From Rhodospirillaceae bacterium (GTDB lineage Bacteria > Pseudomonadota > Alphaproteobacteria > Kiloniellales > DSM-21159): a DNA stretch of 64,000 nt. A program made the position numbers and the translations under genes. The stretch covers positions 1 through 64,000 of the forward strand of contig JAJUFM010000001.1 in the NCBI GenBank assembly GCA_029265995.1. Reading direction: 5' to 3'. Below the pieces are notes generated by a model. That model saw only the letters and a list, made by a program, of their open reading frames with translations. It made no database searches and had not been told where the DNA came from. Shown here piece after piece: positions 30,663 through 41,373 of the stretch; positions within the stretch are counted from its first letter, which is position 1; each line of letters begins with the position of its first letter.

Positions 30663-32455
30663 TTGCCTGCGGGATTTCGTCCCAACCTCGATCTTGCCGT
30701 CATCGGCAACTGTTCGATCGGCGCTCTTGTCGATCAGGGTGGCCGCATCGTCTGGGCCTGCCTTCCAGCTTTCGACGGCGACCCTTGGTTCAGCGCTCTC
30801 CTGGGCGGGGAACACCCGGAAGAAGGCTACTTCGGCATCGAACTGAAGGGCCTTCAGCGGACCGAGCAGGAGTACCGCCGGAACTCGGCCGTTCTTGTGA
30901 CGCGGCTCTACGCTGAAGATGGCAGCGCCATCGAGATCACCGATTGCATTCCGCGCAGCAAGCTCTTCGGCCGGACCTTCCGCCCCACGATGATCGTGCG
31001 GCGGATACGCCCGATCAGCGGGACGCCGCAGATCCGCGTGATCCTGCGTCCCACCAACAACTACGGTAAGGACCGACCCCAGGTCACACGCGGCAGCAAC
31101 CACGCGCGCTATGTCGGGACCGACATGACGCTGCGGCTCTATTCCACCGCACCCCTGGCCTACGTTCTGGCGGAACGATGGTTCCTGCTCCAGGACGATG
31201 AGTTTCTGATTCTAGGGCCTGACGAGAGCCTGACCGAGCCGGTAGAAGCGGCAGCCAGCCGCCTGATCAGTGAAGCGGACGCCTATTGGCGTGACTGGGT
31301 CCGATCGCTTTCCATCCCCTTTGAATGGCAAGAGGAGGTCATTCGCGCAGCTATCACCCTCAAGCTCTGCACCTACGAGGAAACCGGCGGGCTGGTCGCC
31401 GCGCTCACTACCTCAATTCCCGAGGCGCCCGGATCGGAACGGAATTGGGACTACCGCTACTGCTGGCTGCGCGATTCCTACTTTGTCGTCAATGCCCTCA
31501 ATCAACTGGGTGCGACCCGCACGATGGAGGGATACCTGCGCTACATCATGAACATCGCCTCTGCGGCGCCGGATGGATATCTGCAGCCCGTCTTCGGTCT
31601 GGATCTGGAGCAGCGGATCGAAGAGCGCGAAATAGCGGCACTGCCGGGCTACCGGAACATGGGGCCTGTCCGTGTGGGCAACCAGGCCTACACCCAGGTG
31701 CAGAACGATGGCTACGGCAGCATTATCCTGGCGGCGACCCGCGTATTCTTTGATCAGCGACTGATGGCGCCCGGCTCGCTGCAGCTCTTCCAGCTATTGG
31801 AGGAGATCGGCGAGCAAGCGGTGAAGCGTTTCGATAGTCCTGATGCCGGGCCATGGGAATATCGCAGCCGCCAGATGGTGCATACCTACTCCACCTTGCT
31901 CTGCTGGGCTGCCTGCGACCGCCTGTCGCGCATCGCGCGCCACCTGGGCCAGGCGCAGCGGGCCAGCCACTGGCGCGAGGAGGCGGATCGCATTAAGGAG
32001 GTGATCCTCCAGCGCGCCTGGAACGAGCGGCTGAACAGCTTCGTTGCCACTTTTGAAGGTGAACACCTGGATGCCAGCCTGCTGCTGATGCAGGAGTTGG
32101 GCTTCCTCGATCCCATGGATCCGCGCTATCTTGGAACAGTAGCCGCTGTCGAGCGCTTTCTGCTGAAGGAGGGCTACCTGTTGCGTTATCACGCGGCCGA
32201 TGATTTTGGGGTTCCCGAGGTAGCCTTTACCATCTGTTCCTTCTGGTACGTGGATGCGCTCACAGCGACAGGGCGACATGACGAAGCGCGGGAGCTTTTT
32301 GAGAAGCTGCTGGCTCGGCGCAATCACGTCGGCCTCCTCTCGGAAGATCTCCATCCCGGAACGGGTGAGCTGTGGGGGAACTTTCCTCAGACCTACTCTC
32401 TGGTCGGCATCATCCACTCGGCGATGCGCTTGAGCCAAAGCTGGGAGGCCTGGGG

Positions 32456-32459
<4 letters not shown>
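30663..32459 (+). CDS. Glycoside hydrolase family 15 protein (glucoamylase/trehalase type)
   Basis: GH15 enzymes release glucose from alpha-glucosides; some are trehalases. The 598-residue protein has an N-terminal beta-sandwich (LDLAVIGNCSIGALVDQGG) and a C-terminal alpha/alpha barrel with the signature NWDYRYCWLRDSYFV and a candidate general-base region near VGLLSEDLHPGTGELWGN. There is no signal peptide, so it is cytoplasmic. It starts at TTG with AGGAG 7 bases upstream. It lies between otsB and otsA and before glk, which makes trehalose the likeliest substrate, but maltosides remain possible. Confidence 0.9.
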
Positions 32460-33847
<1,388 letters not shown>

Positions 33848-33853
33848 TAGACC

Positions 33854-34867
33854 ATGGCGGCGGGACTTGGTGACACGAACGCGCCCTGGCTGGTTGCCGA
33901 TATCGGGGGCACCAACGCCCGCTTCGCCATCTATGATCCAACCAGCCAGCCGGCCGCAGTACCTTTGGCGGCAGGACGCCTGAAGACGGCAGACTACCCC
34001 GGCCCCGCCGAGTGTACGCGCACCTTCCTGCACGCCCACTGGAAGGAACAGCCTATCAGCCGCGCGGCGCTGGCAATCGCCGCACCGGTCACCGGCGACG
34101 TGGTGTCGCTGACCAACGCAGACTGGCGCTTCTCGATCCAGCAGCTGCGGCAGGATCTCGCGCTGAATCACCTTGAAGTGATCAACGACTTCGCGGCCCT
34201 CGCCCATGCCCTACCACTTCTCGAGAAGGATGACCGGGTCTCCCTGGGGCCCGAGCGGCCGGCCGAAAAGGGACAGCCCATGGTCGTTATCGGACCCGGA
34301 ACCGGCCTGGGTGCGGCGGCAGTACTTCCACACGAAAACCACGGTTGGGCAGTGGTCGCGGGCGAAGGCGGCCACACGACCGCCGCCGCGCGCTGCGACC
34401 GGGAAGCGGCTGTTCTCGCGCACCTTCGTCGGGAAAACCGTCACGTCTCCTATGAAAGGGTCGCGAGCGGTCCCGGGCTTCTTGAGCTGTCCCGCGCCAT
34501 CGCAGAGATCGAAGGTGCCCCTTTTTCCTATCGAACGCCCGCGGAGGTGGCCGCGGGAGCGCGAAAGGGCGACGCCACTTGCCGGGAGGCCCTTGCGCTT
34601 TTCCAGGGCTTCCTCGCAAACTTTGCCGGCGACATGGCGCTGATCATCGGCGCGCGTGGGGGCATCTACCTCGGGGGTGGCGTGCTCGCTCACCTCGAAG
34701 GTCTCTTTGACCCTGACGCCTTCCGCGCCCGCATGGAGGACAAGGGTCGCTTTCGCGACTACCTCGAGCGGATCCCTCTATGGCAACTTCGCCGCCAGGA
34801 CGCAGCCTTCCTCGGGCTGCGCCGTCTCCTGAGCGAGAAGGCGGAGAACGACGCCGCCGCTCCCTGA
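33854..34867 (+). CDS. glk: Glucokinase
   Basis: Phosphorylates glucose with ATP. The 337-residue protein belongs to the bacterial Glk family rather than ROK: LVADIGGTNARFAIYD as phosphate 1 motif, EVINDFAALAHALPLL, VIGPGTGLGAAAVLP and AGEGGHTT with the substrate-binding Glu and His. It follows otsA by 6 bases and would recycle glucose from the GH15 enzyme to glucose 6-phosphate, the OtsA acceptor. Ends 11 bases before the convergent autotransporter gene. Confidence 0.94.
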   Translation: MAAGLGDTNAPWLVADIGGTNARFAIYDPTSQPAAVPLAAGRLKTADYPGPAECTRTFLHAHWKEQPISRAALAIAAPVTGDVVSLTNADWRFSIQQLRQDLALNHLEVINDFAALAHALPLLEKDDRVSLGPERPAEKGQPMVVIGPGTGLGAAAVLPHENHGWAVVAGEGGHTTAAARCDREAAVLAHLRRENRHVSYERVASGPGLLELSRAIAEIEGAPFSYRTPAEVAAGARKGDATCREALALFQGFLANFAGDMALIIGARGGIYLGGGVLAHLEGLFDPDAFRARMEDKGRFRDYLERIPLWQLRRQDAAFLGLRRLLSEKAENDAAAP

Positions 34868-34878
34868 ACCTCCAGGCC

Positions 34879-37800
34879 TCAGAACCTGATCCGCAACCCG
34901 GCACGTGCTGTGTGATCGTGCTGGCGGTTGGAGATGTAGGCATCATAAGCGCCGAAGGCTTCAACGCCGCCGCCGACCCCGATGTCTAGCCCCACTCCGA
35001 GAAGGGCCGCATCCTTGCTGCGCTTCGCACCGGAGACGGTAAAGCGCTCGCCCCCCGCAGCAAAGGCAAGATCCGCATCGCTGCTGGAGCCAGTCACCCG
35101 ATGCTCCCATCCCAGCGTGGCGAAGGGTTTCAGCCGAAGGTCGCTCTCGAGTTCGAAGGTCTCGCTAACTTGCACGCCCAGAGTCGTGTGCACGGTGGAG
35201 CTCCGATCCTTGGCGACCTCAAGATTGGCATCACCGGCCCCACTCTCCCGATAACTTTCGGTCCGGCTGTGCTGGAAGCTCATGCCGGCGAAAGGTTCGA
35301 GCGCCAGGCTCTCCAGTTGGAAACGGTGACCCACTTCAGCGAAAACCTGAGCAGACCAGCCGTCGTAGTCAGCCGTGGCTTGCCTGTTCCCCGAAGGCAG
35401 CCGCACCGTGCGCTCACTCTCGAGGTCGTGCCAGCCGAAGCTGGCGCCGCCGCGAAGTCGCCAGCCGCCACTGCGCCACAGGCCATAGGTGGAGAGGGAG
35501 TAGGTATCGGCCTCCACCCGACTCGCCCGGTCGTCGATCTTCGCCTTGTCGCTTTGATAGCCCAGGGCCATGCCCATACCGAAGGTTTCGGAGAAGAGCA
35601 TTTCCGCGCCGATCAGGCCGCCCCAGCTGTCCGTGCGGGTGTCCGCAGCATTGCCATCTCCCTCCAGGGTGCCGGTGCCGGCGTATAGCTCGATCCAGGC
35701 CGCAGGACCGTTTCCACCATCTGCCGCGGTGGGAGCCGCTACTGGATCGGCATCGGAGACCGCCAGCGCCGCAAGGCTATTTGCCTGAAGCTCACTGCCA
35801 CCGCTGCTGCCAGAGAAGCCGGACATGCGCTTGCTGATCTGGCTCCGCAGACGGCGGCCAATGTCCAGCGGCATGGCGTTTGCCGTCGCATGAACTTCAC
35901 CTGAAAGCGTATCGTAGGCTTCGCGGGCCTCCTCTTCCGTCATCCAGACAAGCTGCCTGTAAAGCGAGTCCTCCTGTCCGGGCCCGAGAGACTCAAGCGC
36001 CCTGGCCACAGCACGCTGGTTTCGCGAACGCGCGGCTTTATCGAAGGAGGTGTCGCTGCGGCCAACATGCAACGTCAGTTGCTTGCGATCCTCTTCGGGG
36101 GTAACCCGCAGGGCGAGGAAGGGAAGGTCGAGGTCGACACTGCCGAAAGTGCCATCGATCTCCTCCGACGAGGAGAAGATTGAATACTGCTGGTTCAGCG
36201 GATAGTCGTCGGGAGCACGCTCGACAGCGAGCACCGCCTCTTGCTCCACAACAGCCTTGCCTTCGACCCTGATGTGATCGGACTCACCCGCCGAGTTGAT
36301 ATCGACAAGGTAGAGGCTGCCGTCTTCAAGATGCAGATCGCCCTCGATGGTGGTGTGCTGGATCTCTTCAAACCCGGGCGCGAGAAGACCGCGGTTACGG
36401 ACTGTCCCCTCCCCCAGACGAACCAGCGAGCCGGGCGCAAAGATGCCGTTGGCCTCGTTCAGGATTGCGTTCTCGCCGCCACCCAAGTCCAAACCGCCCA
36501 CCAGCATGCCGTGATTGACGACCCTTTCGTTCTGGTCCCCGCCGCTGACCGTCAAGTCGCCGTGGGAGATCAAAAGCCCCTTGTTGAGCAGCTTATTGTC
36601 CTCGCCATCGAGGAACTCCACCGCCGGCCCTTCGAGGGCCAGAACGACGCCGTTTTCGCCGATCTCAATCTCGATATCGCCAGCCGGCTGAGCTTCCAGG
36701 TCCTCCCACCAGTCGCCGGAAACAGAAGAAGCGCTGATGCCGCTGCGGGCGAAGATGAGCCCGTCGTTCACAATATCGATCCGCGGGCCCGCAGCGGTCT
36801 CAGCTTCGACCGCCCCTGATAGATCAAGATAAAGGTTTGAGTGGGCGATGATGCCCCAGCCTTCTTCCGCAAACACGCGGCCATCATGACTATTGTAGAT
36901 ATGCACTGCAGCGACATCGGGGCCAATGTCGACCTGGGCAGCACGCTCGACGCCCTCCCCAAGCTGTTCGGCGTTGAGCAAGACCCTCACATTGGCGTCG
37001 GCTACAAGGCCGTCGGTTCCTGCTGTCACCTCACCGCTATTCACGATATCTACCGTCCCGGCCTTCGCACCCAGAGAGAGATCCACAAGCTGCGAGCCTG
37101 AAGCGGTGGACGCAACCGACTGAACGACGCCCACGTCAACGCTAAGAGCTGAACCGGCGTGGATGCCTGCCCAGCCGGAGGCAACATCTCCGCTATTGTG
37201 AACATCCACCGCAGCCGCAGCCTCGCCTACCGCCAGCTTTACCGTTTGCGAAGCGATAGCGGCCGATTCCACGGACTGCCGAATGTTCATCCCGACCATG
37301 ACCAAGGAGCCGGGATCTATTCCTACCTCCTGTGCTCGAATGCTCCCGCTATTGCGGATGCTCACCGAGCCTGTGCCGGTCCAGTCAGCGCCCTCTACCT
37401 GCTGGTCGATAACCGCCCTGGCCGAGGAGTCGGCGACATATTCCTGCAGCACGGAACTCCCCCCATCGAGGTAATTCCAAGCGCTAATACCGAACCAGTC
37501 AGCACGAATATCACCTTGGTTCGCGATTTCGATCGCGCCTAAGAAGCTATTATCCCCTTCAAGATGTTTCTGGCTGGCCTGATTCGTCTGACTGACGTGC
37601 GTCAGGGCATCACCGGGGGCGCGGTTGCGCTGCTTCAAGATCTGGGTGGTATCAGCCAGCTGATCGACGATGCTGTAGCCGTAAATCCCGTCCCAGCCCG
37701 ATCTGATCTCGCCACTATTCTCGACCATGATAGAACCGGCATGGCGAGCCGTGCTTCCGGTGACCAGCTGCTCCGCCTCGTTCGTTTGGGCTGCAGGCGG

Positions 37801-40215
37801 CCAACTACCCTCCCGCAAACTGGCATCCTGCCCGACTTGCCTGTGAATGCGATTATGCTGAGTCAGGTGCTGCTGTGCGCTATCCCGCGTTTCCACCACG
37901 TTGCCAACGGATACACCATCTTCCCCGGCTCGGATGCGGCCGCTGGTATTGACCTCGACCCGCCCCGCACCTGTCCAGTCGCCGCCGTGCGCGCGCTGAT
38001 CACCCTTGTTGATCTGTGTCAGGCTCCGTCCGCGTTCAGCACCAGCATCGGCAAGAACCGGCGCAACCTCTACCAAGGGTGCCGGCTGGTGGGCCTTGTT
38101 CCGCTGCTTGAGGTGTTGATCCACATGGGTGGAAAGCTTGACGTAGTTGTCTACGCCAATTCCGTATTCCTTTGCGCGGATCTCTCCGCTGTTGTCGATC
38201 AACCGTCCGCTCAGGTTGAAGCCGCTGCTGCCTCCGGCAATCTGCCGCGCGTCATTCTCCTGATCGGCCCTTTGCGGGAGGAGGCTGTCGCCATCGGCCG
38301 TCTGATCCAAAGCCAGCGTCCGCCCCTTTTGCCGCGCAATGTTGCGCTGATCGGCGGTCTGCGCCGTCTTTTCAATAAGAGTGAAAAAACTTTCCGCGAC
38401 AGCACCCGAACGACCCGCCGTGATCCAGCCACTGTTGTCGATTTCGATGCGACCGACGCCGCTCCAGTCGCTGCCATAAAAGCGCTGTTGGATCCCATTG
38501 GACTGCCGCAGAAGCTGTCCCCCCTCGGCAGCATCCTGGTCAGATGGCGAAGCGGGCGCCACCTGCGTAGCCCTGTTTCCTTGCCTCGCACCCTGATTCG
38601 AGCCCGTGGCAAGGTGGATATCGCTGCGGGCTTCGACCCCCTCTAGGCCAGCACGAAGCTCTCCCTCGTTATCGACCTCCAGACTGCCGAAAGGACGCCC
38701 GACCATGCCATCGGAGTACTGCCGAACGTCATTATCCTGCGTCAGGTCCTGTGGGATGAGGCCGATACTCTCGATCTCCATGTCTCTCCAGGGCTGTTGC
38801 CGCGCGACATTGCCTTGACGCACCGTCTGCCCGATCGCCTTGTCAACCGAAAGCGCGTTTACTGCGACTATCGCTCTGCCATCAGCAAGAATCCGTCCCC
38901 TATTGCTGACGTCGACTTGCCCGGCGCCCTCCCAGCCGCTGCTTATGCCGTTATGATGGACCTTGTTCGCTTGCCGAAGCGTGACGGAATTGGGGACTTC
39001 GCCTGAGGCGCTTGACTGCAGCGCGGCATTCCCCTGTGCCAGGTCGCTTGTTCCGTCAGCAGAGTACTCGGCCAGACTCCTGGCATCGACCCCGTTTCTG
39101 CCGGCATCGATCTCTCCCGAGTTCTCAACCTCCATGCGCCCGGCGTCTTGTCCGGGGTTGCTGACAATGAACTGGCTGGCGGTGTTGCTCTGTCGAAGCT
39201 CGCCTTCCCCTGGGGAATCGCTGCCGGTGCTATCCTGTTCTGCGGCATTGCCTTGGCGAAGCCTCTGATGCACTTGATCGACACGGACAACCGTGCTTCT
39301 GCCGTTTACCCCATCCTTGGCGGCACCAATGGTCCCGACATTGTCGACCTTCAACGCGCCGACGGCCTCCCTAGGTTCGAACCACACAAGCTGGGTGGCC
39401 TCATTCGTCTGTGAGGGCGCCTGCGCGGATCTCTGGGCTGAAGCGGTGTCTTGGTCTTGTAATGCATCGCTGCCTGGGCCGTATTGCTCTGTAGCGTTGC
39501 CCTGAGCCATAAGCTGAAAGCTCTGAGTCTTGAGCAGAGACTGGGCTTTGGCCGCAATGCCGTTCGCCCCGGCTTCGACGCTGCCATTGTTCTCCACTTC
39601 GACGGAGCCGGTTAGCGACCACTTCTCACCCAAGATTTCCTGCGTGGCCTTGTTCTGCTGGTCGATCACCAGATCCTGGTCGGAAGCTTCCTCTTCACCG
39701 TCTTTGCCCTGAACGGCGGCGTTCCCCTGAGCAAGCGCCTGAAGTGTGAAGGTGTGAGAGAGCGCCTTGCCGCTCCCGGCAATACCGGCAGCCTCCGTCA
39801 GAATCAGGCCGTTGTTGCGCAGTGTAAGGGTGCCGGCACGCTGCCAATCGCCACCCATGACACCTTGAGCAGCGTCATTTCTCTCACTATTGGCCTGGCG
39901 GATGAACTGGCCCCGCCAAGAGATCAGTCCTGCTTTGCTTCGCCCCACCAGGCCGCTGCCCGGCGCTGAAGCAAGCTCATCGTTTATGATCGTGAGGTAT
40001 TCGCCGTCCCAGCTAGGCCTTGTCGATTCCTGGATCGGCCCGGAGCCCGCCTGGATGTCAAGATCCCAGAGCAGCCACCCATCCTGTTCCTCGGCAGCAA
40101 CTTCGACTGCCGCTACTGCTGCGACGATCATTGCGGCCGACGCCAGCAGTTGATGGCGTCTTGCTCCGCCACACGCCGCGCACTTCGCGCGATAGACGTA
40201 TCCCCCCACAAACAC
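34879..40215 (-). CDS. Giant autotransporter adhesin-like protein with two interleaved passenger repeats
   Basis: The 1778-residue protein is predicted to be secreted to the cell surface by its own beta-barrel. Signal peptide: basic segment with ARRHQ, then LLASAAMIVAAVAAVEVAA near residues 23-41. Passenger: about 100-1165 holds 16 copies of a beta-helix-like motif (for example VEVENSGEIDAGRNGVDARS); the first eleven intervals also carry paired Q-x-N-x-A-x-Q segments. From 1180 to 1390 come stem strands; 1400-1465 is the pre-barrel region with AYDTLSGEVHATANAMP; about 1505-1778 is the autotransporter beta-domain ending in AGLRIRF with terminal Phe. The first codon is GTG; a second GTG two codons on fits the AAGGGG site better. 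Ligand unknown; no known adhesin matched from memory. Confidence 0.93.
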   Translation of the reverse strand: MFVGGYVYRAKCAACGGARRHQLLASAAMIVAAVAAVEVAAEEQDGWLLWDLDIQAGSGPIQESTRPSWDGEYLTIINDELASAPGSGLVGRSKAGLISWRGQFIRQANSERNDAAQGVMGGDWQRAGTLTLRNNGLILTEAAGIAGSGKALSHTFTLQALAQGNAAVQGKDGEEEASDQDLVIDQQNKATQEILGEKWSLTGSVEVENNGSVEAGANGIAAKAQSLLKTQSFQLMAQGNATEQYGPGSDALQDQDTASAQRSAQAPSQTNEATQLVWFEPREAVGALKVDNVGTIGAAKDGVNGRSTVVRVDQVHQRLRQGNAAEQDSTGSDSPGEGELRQSNTASQFIVSNPGQDAGRMEVENSGEIDAGRNGVDARSLAEYSADGTSDLAQGNAALQSSASGEVPNSVTLRQANKVHHNGISSGWEGAGQVDVSNRGRILADGRAIVAVNALSVDKAIGQTVRQGNVARQQPWRDMEIESIGLIPQDLTQDNDVRQYSDGMVGRPFGSLEVDNEGELRAGLEGVEARSDIHLATGSNQGARQGNRATQVAPASPSDQDAAEGGQLLRQSNGIQQRFYGSDWSGVGRIEIDNSGWITAGRSGAVAESFFTLIEKTAQTADQRNIARQKGRTLALDQTADGDSLLPQRADQENDARQIAGGSSGFNLSGRLIDNSGEIRAKEYGIGVDNYVKLSTHVDQHLKQRNKAHQPAPLVEVAPVLADAGAERGRSLTQINKGDQRAHGGDWTGAGRVEVNTSGRIRAGEDGVSVGNVVETRDSAQQHLTQHNRIHRQVGQDASLREGSWPPAAQTNEAEQLVTGSTARHAGSIMVENSGEIRSGWDGIYGYSIVDQLADTTQILKQRNRAPGDALTHVSQTNQASQKHLEGDNSFLGAIEIANQGDIRADWFGISAWNYLDGGSSVLQEYVADSSARAVIDQQVEGADWTGTGSVSIRNSGSIRAQEVGIDPGSLVMVGMNIRQSVESAAIASQTVKLAVGEAAAAVDVHNSGDVASGWAGIHAGSALSVDVGVVQSVASTASGSQLVDLSLGAKAGTVDIVNSGEVTAGTDGLVADANVRVLLNAEQLGEGVERAAQVDIGPDVAAVHIYNSHDGRVFAEEGWGIIAHSNLYLDLSGAVEAETAAGPRIDIVNDGLIFARSGISASSVSGDWWEDLEAQPAGDIEIEIGENGVVLALEGPAVEFLDGEDNKLLNKGLLISHGDLTVSGGDQNERVVNHGMLVGGLDLGGGENAILNEANGIFAPGSLVRLGEGTVRNRGLLAPGFEEIQHTTIEGDLHLEDGSLYLVDINSAGESDHIRVEGKAVVEQEAVLAVERAPDDYPLNQQYSIFSSSEEIDGTFGSVDLDLPFLALRVTPEEDRKQLTLHVGRSDTSFDKAARSRNQRAVARALESLGPGQEDSLYRQLVWMTEEEAREAYDTLSGEVHATANAMPLDIGRRLRSQISKRMSGFSGSSGGSELQANSLAALAVSDADPVAAPTAADGGNGPAAWIELYAGTGTLEGDGNAADTRTDSWGGLIGAEMLFSETFGMGMALGYQSDKAKIDDRASRVEADTYSLSTYGLWRSGGWRLRGGASFGWHDLESERTVRLPSGNRQATADYDGWSAQVFAEVGHRFQLESLALEPFAGMSFQHSRTESYRESGAGDANLEVAKDRSSTVHTTLGVQVSETFELESDLRLKPFATLGWEHRVTGSSSDADLAFAAGGERFTVSGAKRSKDAALLGVGLDIGVGGGVEAFGAYDAYISNRQHDHTARAGLRIRF
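36721..39906 (-). repeat. Coding repeat region of the autotransporter passenger
   Basis: Residues 104-1165. Beta-helix motif copies begin near residues 130, 204, 286, 359, 433, 511, 588, 670, 752, 828, 894, 949, 1002, 1054, 1102 and 1145, so the period falls from 74-82 to 43 toward the C terminus. Between the early copies there are two segments per unit of the form L-x-Q-x-N-x-A-x-Q, such as LAQGNAAVQ, LRQSNTASQ, LKQRNKAHQ and LTQINKGDQ; about 21 such segments are seen, and none after residue 882. DNA copies are diverged, so this is an old expansion. Confidence 0.85.
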
Positions 40216-40396
40216 CCCCTTAGGTAGTCTATTGCGCCCTTCTTATCGGACGCTTCTCAGCTACGTCAATCCTTGCCAAGCGCCGACCAAACCGGGGCTC
40301 CTGTAGAAGAAGTTGCATTTTAAATACTGATTATGCATCCTGATCCGGCATTCTGGTGAATCCGTTCCCCTTCACCCCTGAACAAGGAGGCATCTC

Positions 40397-40711
40397 ATGC
40401 TCAGGCGCGCAACGGTCCCGATCTTGGCCGCAGCTATGCTTTTCGCGTCCCCCGCTCTGGCCCAGGATGATATGGCTGGGGATAGCAGCGACTGGTTGCC
40501 AAGCCTGATCACGCAAACACCGGCCGAAGGCTTTGACCTGGCGGTCTCCATGGCGCGCAAGGCCGTGACCACGACCCAGACCGACAAAACCATCCTGCAT
40601 GCGCTGCGCCCCAACTACTCCCACGATCCTCAAAGCCTGATCGACGTTTCCGGCGTGGTTGGGATTTACTTTGGGACCGTAGCGGCCGCCAACGACTACT
40701 GGCGCGACTAG
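40397..40711 (+). CDS. Small secreted protein of unknown function
   Basis: Not recognised. The 104-residue protein has a clean Sec signal peptide (MLRRATVPILAAAMLFASPA with cleavage after ALAQ near residue 23) and a mature part of about 80 residues, DDMAGDSSDWLPSLITQTP to AAANDYWRD, without cysteines or repeats. A strong AAGGAGG ribosome site lies 6 bases before the ATG, so translation is well supported. It is divergent from the autotransporter and 12 bases ahead of the glycolipid-binding gene. Confidence 0.75.
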   Translation: MLRRATVPILAAAMLFASPALAQDDMAGDSSDWLPSLITQTPAEGFDLAVSMARKAVTTTQTDKTILHALRPNYSHDPQSLIDVSGVVGIYFGTVAAANDYWRD

Positions 40712-40723
40712 AGTGAGACTGAC

Positions 40724-41338
40724 TTGACTGGCGGCCGCCGCGAACAGCCCCTCGCCTGCGCCAGGCAGGGCGGAGCGAGCAGGATCGACGTGGTCTACTG
40801 GCGTCGGACCGACGTCATCGGGTTGGAACGCCTCGTCCTGGAGGCTTCGGCAGAGGCCGTCGTGGCAAATTCCACTGTAATTTGCGTTGAGGACGCTGGT
40901 TTACAGATCGACTACCGCTGGCACTTGACCCCCGCTTGGCAAACACTGTCGCTCGAGGTGGAAAAACAGGGTCCCAAGGACAGGAGCGGGCTTCTACTGC
41001 AACGCTGGGGCACCGGGTGGAAGGTGAATGGCGATCCGCGCCCGGATCTCGATGCCGCGGAAGAGCCCGACCTTTCTATCACGCCCTTCTGCAACAGCCT
41101 GCCGATCCGCCGGCTGATGCGAGAGCGCCTCTCGACCTTGACGCTCGACACCTGCTACGTGGACGCGGCCTCGATGACGGTAAGTCGCTCAAAACAGCAC
41201 TACGTCCAGCTCACACTCACTTTGCTGCGCTACATCGATCTGGGTGCGGCAGCGGGATTTGAGGCCGATCTGGAAATTGATGAGAGCGGCTTGCTTACGC
41301 GCTACCAAGGGCTCTTTGAGCGGATTGCGCCAGAGTAG
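40724..41338 (+). CDS. Putative glycolipid-binding protein (DUF1089 family)
   Basis: The 204-residue protein matches the glycolipid-binding family by pattern: VVYWRRTDVIGLERLVLEAS at the start, QIDYRWHLTPAWQTLSLEV, WKVNGDPRPDLDAAEEPDLSI split around TPFCNSLPIRRL, and TVSRSKQHYVQLTLTLLRYI near the end. The family is related to periplasmic or cytoplasmic lipid carriers, but no activity is established. No signal peptide. It starts at TTG without a strong ribosome site, so the start is uncertain. Follows the small secreted protein by 12 bases; convergent with the dioxygenase gene. Confidence 0.8.
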   Translation: MTGGRREQPLACARQGGASRIDVVYWRRTDVIGLERLVLEASAEAVVANSTVICVEDAGLQIDYRWHLTPAWQTLSLEVEKQGPKDRSGLLLQRWGTGWKVNGDPRPDLDAAEEPDLSITPFCNSLPIRRLMRERLSTLTLDTCYVDAASMTVSRSKQHYVQLTLTLLRYIDLGAAAGFEADLEIDESGLLTRYQGLFERIAPE

Positions 41339-41373
41339 GCACAAAGCGCCGCGCACTACTCAGACTTCGTGCC

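Noticed and set aside
37159-38646. Plus-strand frames of 127 and 360 codons opposite the autotransporter
   Set aside because: They arise from the repeat structure of the opposite strand and contain no domains.
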